The position numbers and the translations under genes are program-made. From the NCBI GenBank assembly GCA_014904845.1, contig MU119271.1, positions 165,848 through 229,847 on the forward strand: a stretch of 64,000 nt of DNA, in the 5' to 3' direction. The notes under the pieces were generated by a model. That model was not told where the DNA came from. It did no database searches and saw only the letters and a list, made by a program, of their open reading frames with translations. This document shows positions 10,034 through 22,800 of the stretch, one piece after another (positions within the stretch are counted from its first letter, which is position 1; every line of letters starts with the position of its first letter). Origin of the DNA: Acephala macrosclerotiorum. Lineage: Eukaryota > Ascomycota > Leotiomycetes > Helotiales > Mollisiaceae.

Positions 10034-13000
10034 TCATAATATCGAGGCATCGTCCCCGCTAGGGCCTACAGGTGTTGCCTCGCCATCTCTGCCGAGAAGG
10101 CCCTCTTCCTCACCTTGACCACCTTCTCTCGTGAGACCGGTCATGGTATCATCCGCACCCATTGTCCTTCTTGTTTCTTCTGCTCCATTGAGAACATACC
10201 ACACATCTTTCTTTGTCAGAAGTCCTTGCAGAACCCCTCTATCGCTAAATAATACATATCGTAGTCCGAGTTTTTGGAAATAGTTCGCGGTCAAGAGGAG
10301 ATTGGACCGGGACGGGAGGGTGAGAGGAGTTTGATCCATCCAGGGTCTGAGGTCGAGCGTTGTTCTCGGATCTGCGAGTGGTTGATGGGAGAAAAAGGCT
10401 TCTGTATCTGGTGGGAGAGAGCGTGGTGCTTCCGTTGAAGTACGCAGATTGTACTCGAGTTCTGCTCGAGAGATATATCCTAAAAGGATAGCTTCTCGTG
10501 GATCTGAGATTACTGGGAAGCCTCGGAATGGCTGCGTCGCAAGAATGTTTGTCAGTGACTCGATGGTATGGCCGGTCGCTGTTAGTACAATCAGATCATC
10601 GATACGAGTCATGATCTGGCTGACTGGGATGTCAGGAATAAGAGTCTCCTCGCTGTTGTCCAAGAATGGATATTCGTTGAAGTGGATCCAACTTTCGTAG
10701 ATACCACGCTTTCCAAACGCATCCCCGACCCATTTGCTGATCATCACAGCAATCATAATCGGCAGAACGTAGGTGAGCGCGCCTGTAAGTTCGAACATGA
10801 TGACGACGATAGAGACGGTCATACGCGTAACTCCTCCAAGCGCTGCGGCGGCACCGATGATTGCGTAGGTGCCAGGAGTGACGCATGGTATATCTGGCTC
10901 GCAAGAGTTGAAGGCAAAGAATTTCGGATGATTGTGAACCCATATTTCCATGATGATTCCGATAGCTCTGCCGAAAAGAGCCCCAATCGCCATCGACGGT
11001 AGTATTATTCCCGCAGGTATCTGCAGCCCGAAAGTTATGGAAGCCAAGAAGAATCCTAAAATACCCGCGAAGATGAGTAAGAATATTGTGCCAACGGTTG
11101 CTGATCCTGTCTTGCAGAGACCAAACACGTCGTCCGTGACTTTCGAGCATTCCGCAAAAAGATACTCGACGAGTTCTGAAGATTGAGCTCGCATGTAAAA
11201 GTTGGGATAGTTGATCAGCGCCGTGAGAAGCGCAACTATTAAGACTTGTATGACTGGTCCTGGCAGCCAAGTAGCAGCCTTTTTCCATCGCGCGACTTTC
11301 ATATTGAGCTTAATGAACAGCCCACCATAGATACCCTAAATCATGATTAATAATTATTAAAGAGGTATTCAAGAGGAATTTCATACTCCAAATATGCCTA
11401 GCACAGCAAATGGAATCAATTCGAACCCATGCCAGCCTGTGCTGTAAGTGACTTGGTATAAAACGAGCTTGCCACTTCGGAAAGGATCGAAAGCTTGCAA
11501 CATCACAGCGGCTGTCATGGCACAAACAAAGCTTTGCCACATAGTCTTGTCTGGGAAATAATACGAGAGTTGCTAGAGACAGTCAGCTTCTGATGAAAGT
11601 AGCATAAGTTACATGGCTTACCTCCAGACTGAACAACACACCACCAATGGGAGATCCAAATGCAACTGAGATGCCCGAAGCCGCAGCTGCTGACAAGACC
11701 TCACGCTTTCGAGCTGCTCAACATTAGACCTATCATGGATGCGAAACTAGCGGGTTCTACTCATACCTTCATTATCATTGATGTTGCTGAACAATTTCAT
11801 CAACAAATTTGCACAGCAGCAAGCAACATGAACCAGGGGGCCTTCCTTTCCAAGCCACATTCCAGAGGCCACTGCAAGACACTGACAACATTAGCCGTAG
11901 GCGCAAAAACTTCGAGGAGCGACGTACAAGTCCAAGTGATTTTATCACCAACGTCCATGTCCCCATAAACCTCCGTATTACAAAGCCTCCTAACACCGTC
12001 TTGATCTCGGGTATTCCACTATGCTTTGCATATAATGCATATTCTTTGACGAGCACACTCGCTGTAATCGCAAATAGAACCTTCAATGGTAATCAGCGAG
12101 GTTTCTTCATCGTTCGCCAATATACTTACTGAGAAGAGAATGAAGAAAAAGTATTCTATAAACCAGACACCGCCTGAAGATGTGACATGGAGTGCCTGAC
12201 TCCAAGGTATCCAGTCCCGACATTGTGAGAATCCATCGAATCCATAACAGCAAAAGTATTTGTTCAAATAAAAGTGCCCGCCGTCTTCTCCAGCTACACA
12301 ATAGCCCGTCTTAATGTCTCCCAACCAGTCACTGGCTACATCAATTGCTGCCGCAGCAATTCCAGCTGCCAGTCCAGTCAGAACCAACACTACCCACACC
12401 TGACTCGCATCCCAGAATTGCTGGGCATATCCAAGAAGCCCTGATGCACTGGAGGAGAGTATTCGCAGACGTTGCCGTTCCTTCGTGTATTCGAAAATCC
12501 AATCGATCGCAGTCAAATCATCATATCCAACTCTTCGACCTGGCCCCTCCACGTACCAATCCAACGGGCCATCCTTTGTGCCATTACCAATAGATCCATC
12601 CCCACTCCCACCAATGTTGTTCAGGGCATGCGACCGACTTGAATTCAAAGTTGGGGTCCCAGATCTGGGAGATGGGGTAGTCTGCCGCGAATTGTTCCCA
12701 GAAAAGACGGACAAGAACCTCGATCCGGCGGGTTGCTTCTGCTTGCGTTTGAACGATACTATTTCAGCATCATCGGACTCGAGAGGATCTTCGGAGAGCA
12801 ATGTCTGGTCTTTCGAATGGTTCGCGACAGGGTCGTCGTTATCGCTATCGTCTTCGATCGCGGCTGGCTTCGGTGGACTTCGACTTGACGAGGACGAACT
12901 TCCTTCTTCTGTAGGCAGGTATTGGCCTGCGTATGAGCTCGCCATACTCATACATCTGCTGGTAAATTTCGCATCGTTGTTGACATGTGTAACTTGTGAT

Positions 13001-13062
13001 TCGAGGCTGGAGCCTGAGGCTGGGTGACGAGTGCTTTTGGTGATGTCAAGGCGGTGAGGCAT
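10034..13062 (-). CDS. CLC-type voltage-gated chloride channel/transporter with CBS domains
   Basis: Six exons (13062-12130, 12080-11928, 11881-11767, 11713-11622, 11572-11387, 11335-10034) with introns of 46-53 bp give 926 aa. A later Met ([11 protein letters not shown]) could be an alternative start. Order: long Ser/Asp-rich cytosolic N-terminus (to about 215), the helical CLC core, then a C-terminal region with two CBS-type segments. Filter motifs are HSGIPEIK (near 331; family form GSGIP), GKEGPLVH with the gating Glu near 375, and [12 protein letters not shown]. The long N-terminal tail is usual for the filamentous-fungal branch with [10 protein letters not shown]. These proteins move chloride, often with proton exchange, at endomembrane or plasma membrane and support ion and copper homeostasis. 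The gene shares a 95-bp promoter with its divergent neighbour. Confidence 0.95.
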
Positions 13063-13157
13063 GATTCTGCCGAATCTTCAAAGGTGCTTTAAATTTTCCA
13101 ACCAGTCAACATTCAACATCAAAACGAAGATTTCTCTCCGCAAATACGATATCGAAA
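13063..13157. promoter_or_regulatory. 95-bp bidirectional promoter
   Basis: Only 95 bp separate the start codons of the CLC gene (minus) and the neurochondrin-like gene (plus). Both 5' untranslated regions and core promoters must overlap here, or one start must lie further inside its gene. Confidence 0.6.
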
Positions 13158-15188
13158 ATGGCCGAGGAAAGTGTTTCTGGCCCAGCGGTGACGCTGCAGA
13201 AGATGCAAGACCTTCTCAGGGCAAAAGATGACACATCTAGGTTTGTTGGTCTGGCACTGCTCAAGTCTGTTCTGGATAATGGACACCTTACCCAGGAGTC
13301 CGAAGCATTACGAGACATGTGGGAATCTCTCTCTCCAAAGTTCTTGGATCGATTACTACGCGCAAGGCAGAATGAGAAGATCAGTCAAACGGACTCGAAA
13401 GACATGGTTGATCTCGCGGTAGCTGTACTTCATACACTTACGATCCTGTTGCCAGATGATTGTCGAAGAGATAAAAGACTAACAGGAAGGACAGCCCCTT
13501 TGGTGAAGGCTTTAGTTCTAAGGTTTGTCTCCTACCCAACTTTCTGATACTTTTACTAACCACATCCAAGTCCTCCTGAAACCACACAGCTTATTCTTCA
13601 AACGCTTTTGACTATCGTCAGCCTACCTGAAGGCGCCTTGGAACTACTTCGTATTGAAGATTTATCACCGTTGACAGAGATCGCCAGCCATCATGCCCTT
13701 GTATTGGAGATTCTTTCATTCACGTGGACGAACGCAGCTCTGACGCCGTCAGAAGTTCCGGTGGTGCAAAGAAGGATAAGTGACATTTTACCTACATTGA
13801 TAGTCAACTTCAGAGGGAGTGATGGAGTCACATTTCTCACTTTTGTGGCAAACTTGTTTCCCAAGCTTGAGCCAGGGGTATGTAGAACACTACTTGCGCA
13901 AAGTAGCTATGCTGACGGAATGTAGGTTCTTCCTAGCAGTCCAAAGTGGCTTGGTTCTCTTGTCGAGATGTTGCGGAAATTAGTCTCAAAAAGGCCAACT
14001 GCAGCTGGCAGAGCGGCTTACACACAGCTAGCAGCAGCTCTTCTCCAAACATATCCGGCAACAAGTCCCACGATACTGTTCAAAGATGAAAGACAAGATG
14101 GTTCTGACAGCAAACCGTTCTCCTACCTCTTCATCAATCTCCTACTCATTGATCTTCGATCATCATTTCCTTCTTTACTCGCACAGCTCAACAGCTCTCA
14201 ATACCCCGCCACAGCTCAGAGATTGGCAGCAGCCTTTGATGTTATCTCGAGCTTTGTGGCATTCCTGATTCGCAGTCTTGATGAGGAAGTAAACACATCC
14301 GGTTTTAGTATGGCTCCTGATCTGTTACTCAAGCTTCGCAAAGACATCTCAGAAACAATATCACTCACGATCGAGTATCTTCGCGATAGATGGGATGCGT
14401 CGATCGCCGGAGCTTCGGGTTTGCATCCTGATGCTAGAAGTGGGACGGCTGCCACCTCCGAGGGAACACGACTGACTTTGACTTGGGAGTCGATCAAAGA
14501 CCAAGTGCACACAGATCCACTGGTCCTAGCTGGCATACGGGCGATGGCTATATGGATTCGAGAGGACGAGAACGATAATTTGCGCAATGAAGCCACGGGA
14601 ATGATGGACATGCTTGTAGAGCTTTACAAATTAGGACCTCAAGGCTCTTTGGACTTCCGCTATCCCATCTTGCTCGCTCTTGAGGGAATCATGCTTACCA
14701 ATGACGGGACGGAGGCCTTCCTAAATCAAAATGGGTGGAGCGTGGTTTGCGAAGACGTCCAAGCCATTATGAGAAGTACAGCAGAGCAGAAAGATCTTCA
14801 AGAAACTTCTATGATAGGTGAAGCAAACCGCGGTTTGCAGATTGTTCGAGTGTTACTTGCTGTGGTGGATCATCAATCAACGTCGTTCCCACAAGAGGCT
14901 TGGATGAACGTAGTCACAACCACAGCCTCGATGAATGTCCCACAGACCATTCCTGCCTCCGTCATTCTCGAATTCCGGATTGCGATGCTTCAGCTGTCGA
15001 CAGCGCTGTTGTCGAAGGCGGCAGGCGGCATGATGAAGCGATACATTACCAGCTACTCAGCACTATCCGGTCTAGTCAACCAGCTGAGCCGATTGACAAA
15101 GGGTCTGCCTGATGAAACAGAAGCTGCGGATCTCATGAGCTTGTTGGAGGACGTCTCACTTGAACTGGGCAATCTACGACAAGGCTGA
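13158..15188 (+). CDS. Neurochondrin-like protein (DUF1941)
   Basis: Exons 13158-13522, 13571-13877 and 13926-15188, with two 48-bp introns, give 644 aa. The sequence is almost all alpha-helical and Leu-rich with no signal peptide or membrane span, as expected for an ARM/HEAT-like fold. The N-terminus (MAEESVSGPAVTLQKMQDLL) and the segments around KFLDRLLR and PPETTQLILQTLLTIV fit the fungal neurochondrin family. Animal neurochondrin acts in neurite outgrowth; the fungal role is not established, so no pathway is assigned. The length is normal and all splice junctions keep frame. Confidence 0.85.
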
Positions 15189-18100
15189 GGTGCGAGGAAT
15201 GCCGTCACATATGGCATATTGTTGTCTCCTGATCTCTCAAGCACGCCTGCCGATCAAGACCCAGGCAGCAAACTTTACTCTCCATGGAAAGCGAGATGGC
15301 CTTAAAGTGCATCCCCTGCCTCAACAGATTGGCCCAGCTATCCACTGCCTCGGGATCCGGAATACTTGTGTAATAGAACCTGCGCACCTCGAGGCTCATG
15401 CAAGAACACTGTCAGCTTACCTTACATCTCAACAATTCTTGGCTCCAGCCCTTATCATCCAGTCCCATCACGACTTCCACTACTTCACTTCCTCACCATA
15501 TCTGCGTCCCGTGGCTGAGTCCTCGATCTCATCTTTTGTTGCACGTCGAGACGTTAATCTAAAAGTCCCCGTTGAGGAAAGGTCTTTCTCTCAGATGACA
15601 TTACCTTGTATACGCAATTCTTTCACCACTTAAATGATCGCCTAACACCTTATCGTTTTGTGGTTTAGATGGTATCACAACGCGTGGCCATCGTGTAAGA
15701 TGATAGCGGCTCGTAAGGCTGTGTGGCCTAATCTCATTGCATCTTGATAGCGGGACGATCAGTGTTACTATTCATAGGACAAGTACAACGTTACAATATA
15801 GGGCTACGCAATACCCTATCATGACCATTTGCTCAATTGTCTCTGTTTCGTTCCGTTCGATTGTTTGATTGTGATATTGCGTCCACTTCCGTCATTTGCT
15901 TTGAGGGGTAATATCGAGAGTGTTATCAATGTGGATGGCAGCTTCTCATTCGGTACCAGAATCTCACGTTATCTCTCAATTTAGACAGACGACTGTTGAG
16001 TGGAAATAAAGTGCATTCCTCTTTCCGGTACCGGTTCCTAAGCAATGCTACATTTGTCCATATTGGATAGATGATATCATCGTGTTCGGGAGTCTAGCCG
16101 CAAAGTGCTTCCCCTCTCTCGCTAGTTAGGTCAAGCCTCATGTCATGAATGCAATCTTGCACGCCTTCGCATGCCTCTAGGAACCTCCATATCGATATCC
16201 ACATTCAAATGTCGGTAAACTCTTATCGAGAACTAAGTCTAACTCGCATCCAGATTCTCTGTTTCCTTTGCTCTGGCCACATTGCGGCTCGGGTACCTTG
16301 TCAGTTCTCGGTAGCCTGGTCCGCAAAAGGAAGATCATATCCCAATGCAACCCGCTCAGATCCCGCCTTACCAACCCCTCGCAGCAGCCAAAAGAAATCC
16401 TGCTCCAAGGCTCATGTACTGCGATTCCCCATTTCCCGGTCGTGCAGAGAAATCAAGGTCAATGATGGAGTAGGGCTGATGAGAGCTCCCGTCCTCCTCT
16501 GAAAAATTCCGCCAGCTTCAAAGGTTCAAGAGCGAAATCAAAGGTATCGAACGGCAACGACTTTCTTTAGCGGGAACAAGTTTCTATAGGAGGAGGGAAA
16601 TGTTGGGCAACATCTTGAGCCTCGAAGGATTGGGTTGAAGTTCGAAGTCTAGACGTCATCGCCTCTAAGTGCTGGGGGAGGGAATGTGCTCGCTACACCT
16701 TGGAAAGCATAATCCTTCATGCCACAAGCCTATATCCACATTTCTCACTTCGTGGTAAAAGGCTCGTGCCATAGATTTAAGCATGGACAAAGATCCTCAT
16801 ATACTGTTCCTTTATCGGATTATCCTCCGAAGGAGCTGACGATCATCTCTTGGACCCTTAGATTTGGCACCGGTGCGACGCTCGGATCACACCTTATTTG
16901 CTAAACCGGGACATTTGGGTTCAACACAACCGTACCCACTTGTAGTTTACTAGTTGGCAAACTGTTCGAGGTGGGGATGAAGATCCGCAGTCACAATCCC
17001 CACTTGAGGTCGGGACGAGAAGGAACGAGAATCTTGTAACGCTTGAAGAGGACCAACAAAAATCAATGGTTACGTTAACTCGAAAGCATCAATCAAAAAT
17101 GCTGTGCCAGAGAGCCTCGGGACTTGATATCCATGAGGCCCATTCCTCTGCTCCTGCAAAGAAGCAAACGCTCATGTTTAATGCCATCAGGCACACTGAG
17201 ACGGGCGTGGGCGATAGGAGGAAACCAATGCCAATACCAACGATAAGCAATGGTCAATGCCTTGGAAATGGGAAAAAGTAAATGCCATGCTGCAGAAGTC
17301 TAGACAGTCTCGTCTCGGTACTTGATCACAGCACTTCGAGTTAGATTCCGGATCCTTCCGGACCTCATCCGAGAATACTAAGTGTTGAGAGAGCAGACAG
17401 TAAGTGCGCAAAGCCGGGGGCCCAATGGAAAGGAATAATTCTCATTCGGAGAAATGGGATCGGACCTAGACTTAAAGGCGGGAAATGAAAGGCCATTCCA
17501 GAAAAATGGTATACTCCGAAGCGATAGACGACTCGAGCTGCCGAAGATCGGATTAGAGATGGATAGGTATCTGCTCCGAAACCAACGAAAACAAGCGGTG
17601 GTCTATGCTCAATTTGAAAGAATGACGGAGAGCCTCAATCCTCTGCTCGGAACTTCGCAGGATCGGAAAACACATTAATTGCGATAGGTAGTTCGGCAAA
17701 GAGCTAAAAGTTCAACACTGAACCCCGCCATGATCGCGACTCCCCACCTCGCAATTTTCGATACCCCTCCGAACATCCTCCAAAGGCTCCATGCCCACAT
17801 CAACGCGCTACCAAACGACCCTACGAAGCTAAATACCCACTCAAGCACAGATTATCGCACTCACGACAATCATCTTCCCCATAAATCATCGGCGGGGTGT
17901 CGTGGTGGGATGTTTGGTGTGTGCTCAGGGCCTCCGCACAGACGACACCATCATGAACCATTCAGCAGTCCACTGCGAACTGTTCATAGCGTACTTACAC
18001 ACTTCTCAAGGCTAGGGAGTAGCCGTTGGTTTTCGGTATGCTTGCTTTGTGAGCACGTTCTTTGTCTTACATATTATGTATAGTAATAAGGTTAAACATT

Positions 18101-19871
18101 TGTAGGTGAAGAAGTTTGTGGAGGTGGCGCGGGAAGGAATTGATAGTGCAACCTGACTCTGTAAACTACAGAACCGGGAAGCTACGGAGAGAGAATCGGA
18201 CCGCGTGATGAAGTGTGCCTTTGTGCAGAAGGCTTGATATATGAAGCTGCATACAGGAAGATAGAGGCATGTACGCAGATAACAGCTGACCGAGGAAGGA
18301 AAGCAGGACGGGAAAGAGTTTAGACCTGATGTTTGAGAAAGGTGGTCACGATCACCTGGAGGCAACCATGTCGTTTCCGCCTGCCTCGAGCTCAATTAAA
18401 ACAACGACAAGAAGATTAACTTTGATGCAAGCACAGAGCCATGTCGACGAGAACGAAGGACCGTGGAAACACACGCCAGCGAAAAAAGGTCTTGCTCCAA
18501 GCTCCAAGCTCGAAATCCATCCCATAACACCGCACCCTCGATCTTCCGCTTGGCGGACCGCCTTTATGCGTTCCCGTACCGTGGCTATTAAAAGCAGCTG
18601 AAGACATCGCGAAAGTCTGGTAACGACAGATATGCGAATTGCAGATCAACCAACATTGCGCTGCATTGTGGAGAACCTTGCAGTCGATCATGGGGGATTG
18701 TCTTTCATTTATTTTGAGTTTTGACCTCTTTGGTAACTTGACTGGAAATGGATGAGATCAGAAGACGAAGAATGGAGAGGAGAGGGTAAGGCAGAAGTTG
18801 AATTTCAAATTGGGAATGAGGAAGGAGCGGGCAGAATGTGGATAGGCTGTTGAAAGACATCCAGCGCATGAATGCATCAGCCACTGTATGAGTTGTGGCA
18901 CCACTTTTCCTTCTCTTCTTTTTGCCTCTTCTTTCCTCATTCTTCAAAAGCATGGGAATAAACTATTCCGGGGGATCCGAAGAGGGAAGAGATCAGACTA
19001 TGATGTTGTTCTGCACAGTCAAACATCAGATGTAATGTTGAAAGATGGAAGAAGAGGTGTGAATGGTGGCATCCGCATGCACGCTCGGATCGCAGCGCAG
19101 TCAAGTGATATCCCAACGTCCGTGCAGACAACCAATAACAAGATCCATATTGCCATCAGCAGCATCATCTTAAGATCTCTTTAACGCACAGACATTGAAT
19201 ACGTCGAGGTACATATGATGGTGGCTTTCTTTAATGGTTCTGCAGCTGTGGGTTTCATCTTGTGTGCCATGAGGTTGGTGATGGTGTTGAAGCTGCTGCA
19301 TCCTTGGAGGGAAATATGTGCTGGATTATTAGTACATGTAGGTGGCTTGAAGTAGGTGAGGTACACCTTGCGGCTTTGCTGCTTCCTCCCCTAACTAAAC
19401 CTTACTCCCCTCTCCCCGGTCCCGCCCGGACCATCAATTTTCCTTCCCCGATACTGAGCGCATCAAAATTCCTCCTCCGGCGTCAAACCATAAAATTATT
19501 CCGTAAACCTTCGCGAAGGAACCATCCTTCCATTTAGAATTCGACCTAATAATTCCAAACAGGGCCTTCTCCGTTGACGGTGACATGGTGCTGTTCGCTG
19601 GGATGGAAGGATGAGACGGTGGGGTTGCTGGACGACATGAAACGGTCCTGAAGCTAAAAGCCCTGCGGGAGTGGGGATCTACAGGCTTGTCCTTGTCTGC
19701 CACGCAGGACGGATTGGAATCCTGTGGCAGGATTGATATTCTGTGTTTGATATCGAATCGAGGCGGGTCGCTTATCTGGGTGGACACGTTGGTGATGGGA
19801 TGATGGGCTGGGCCGGGTGCATGGGATCGGGTCCAGAAGGGTCGAAGGATGGGAGGAATGATGACGGGGTT

Positions 19872-19899
19872 GGAGGGGAGGGAGGGGAGGGAGGGGAGG
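19872..19899 (+). repeat. G-rich tandem block, potential G-quadruplex
   Basis: Six G-runs of three or four bases alternate with single A residues (GGGGAGGGA units). This satisfies the usual G3+ with short-loop pattern for an intramolecular quadruplex on the plus strand. Confidence 0.6.
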
Positions 19900-22800
19900 A
19901 TTGCGGTCAGATAGCTAAGACGGAGATAGAACTGAGAGTAGCAAGTTTAGCGGATGAGAAGATGAATCTAAGGATGGTGAGGTACTTTGTATGTACATCA
20001 AGTCAAATGTGACGACAAGATGCTAGCTGGTGACAAGTGGACTAAGTTCCCATCCTCGAAAAGATCTTACAATTGCAGCAAGGTGCAGGACGAGACGACA
20101 AATCCGTACCATACTTCATTCCCTCTTACTGGCAGGATTTTGGTGTTTCGAGAAACGGTACAGATGAAAGAAGGTAAGAAGATGCGACTAGCTTCGTCGT
20201 CAGCTTCGATGGGAGATTTGAGCTGACAGTTGGAGGACGTTCAATGATGAGCTATAGCGGTGCATATATCAACTTTTCTTCCATACCCCTTTGCGTCATG
20301 GCCTGTTTCGATATCTGCTTACTTTGTCCATGACTTCGTATCGCGTACTCGGTGATCTTTGGGAAGAATAGGCTTGGAAGGGCAATATATCGTGTCAAAG
20401 CTTTTCCGCAGCAGTGATCAACGTGGGCATTGGAAAGTCTTTATCCGTGGGAGATGGTGGAGTGCATCTCGGTGCCGAAAGAACTCAGGATGAAAAGATG
20501 ATCTTGCACTTTATTCGGAAATTTCGGGGCCATTATGAGGCTTCTCTCGGCTCCGCTTCATCGCGATTTTTCAGATCCAATTGATTCTCAGATGAGATAA
20601 GACGGGTATGCACTTATGCGGGGCGAATCCACACGGCATGGGATCTTCTCTTACTTCTGCAATCAATCGCGAGATGATGATCGCAGCTTGGACTTTGGAA
20701 GGATTTGCAAGTTGTACTCGGGGAGGGCAAGCCGCACGCCATTGGGAAGTAGTCAAGCATTCTCAAGATCGACTGAATCTAGTAAGGTACTTGGGTATTC
20801 AAGAAAACAGCCTGAAAGCAGTGCACCGAGTTTAGGGCATCAAAAATCTCCTGTACATATGCAAAAGACGGACCGTCTCGAAAATAGGTACTAGCACGGC
20901 GTCGGGATGAACCTTTCAACGGCTTACTATCACCTTACCTCCCTCTTCGTATTGGAGAAATGAAGTTTTCTTGTCAGCCTCACATCCATTTCCCCTCGTT
21001 TATGCCGCAAGCTGCGGTCCTTGACTCGAAGCCGCGAGGACGAACCATCGGTTCGTCCATGACTCTTGGGAAAGCCACTGCGATGAACTAGCGCATGGTA
21101 CTGGCGTGGCTCTCAGCAAAGTGAGGAACTAGAACAAGCGTAGAACGCTTTGAGGAGGTGTCAAAGCGTAATGTGGCGAACTAGTGGGATGGTTCGCCGA
21201 GGAGTCCGTCCGATTGGGTTTTCAGGGTTCGATGTCTTGGATGAATCGATGATGAAGGCTGTTAAGGGCATCTTTGGATCGTGGAGAAATGGAAAGTTAA
21301 AATTTGATAAGATGAGGTGATAATGGTAGGGAACTGGGTTTGAAAAGAGGAGAAGGATCTGGAAGAATGGAAGTGAAAATTCGAGAGTGTCTGATTTAGC
21401 CTGAATGAAGAAGCCTCCGTAAAGAACGAGGCTGTACCGATGGTACGGGTCTGTATGCATATGTCTCATGTTTTTAACTTTGGGATACCGACTTCTCGCT
21501 CATCCCGAATCGCGATGCATTGCATCGTCCGTCCACCTTGGAACAACAAATCACGACTTGGAGGACGGGAACACTCTTTCTCCATAAGCTTTCCTTGATC
21601 TGAGAAAACTTTCTCAAAGAGTTCGAGAGTCGCGATAATGTTCAATACTCGACACGAACACATTTCCCACGCAATTACCGTCAAACGCCTGCGCCGAAGT
21701 AATCTTACCATCAGTCATGCATCTCAAATTGAAGATCAGCGACGATCATGCTGCCGGGAGATCTGGAAATCCCCCCGAAACCTAACCAACGACCAACAAT
21801 CGCCTTCTCACCAACGCAAAGTTAAAGGTATGAGGGCTTAAAGCAGCAAGAATTCGCAAGCCGCTGTCGAACACAGCTGAAAAATATGATTTGATGAAAG
21901 AAATTAGACTTCGAAGCCATGTGTAAAGAACGTGCTAGAAAACGTGGCACTTGCGCCATAGAACGTGCTAAAGAACTTTGGTCTCCGAAGCTAGTTTTGA
22001 TGATTGAACGCCGGGACGGCGAGATGAGGAGGTCGAAAGGAAAGGGCGATATGATAGACCGTGGATGAGAGGTCGAGGAAATTGTTTTGGAAAGGAGGCA
22101 AGAAGGTAGGTGGTCTGTGAAGCTTGATTTTTGAGTGACGGTGTTGCCGTCGCCACCACCAATATGAAGGCAAATTGTTGATATGTGCCGCGCCTGAGGG
22201 AGGCACGTTCTGCGCAGGTACGGAGGGGAAATTCCCACGTGGGATTCCAACGAGCAAATGGAAGAGAAGGAGAGGTTGAAGCGTGCCTGAAATTGTCCAG
22301 ACTGTCTCAGGCACCACACTCACCTTACAGCTGGTCCGATATATTTCTTTCTTGGGGTCCAAGAAATCCCAAGAATTGCTTCTGAGCCTTGCCACAAACG
22401 AACCATTGGACCTTTCGTCTGATCAAAATGGATTTGCTTCTTCGCATATCAACGCCGCAAACATGCAGCTCGATAGGCTTGCTTTCGATAAGCACGCGAC
22501 TGGACTGGCACTTGGGATAAATGATGACAGGTACCAGATTTCGAAAGTTGTGGTACATGATTTTCGCGGGAAGGAAGATGAGTGCAGGGCCAAGGCGGGT
22601 GTGACGACGACGACGACGTTGCATCCTGATTCATCGTTATTTCGAAAATAGAAATTGAGGTCGGATGGAGGACTGGTATCGCAGCTGAATTGAGACAGAG
22701 AGTTCTTAGTATTGGCGATTCGGCCCAGACCCTTTTCCAACGTTTATTTCGAGATGCGGCGGCGGAATAAAGTTTCGAGGGTTTCGTATCTGCATATGCA

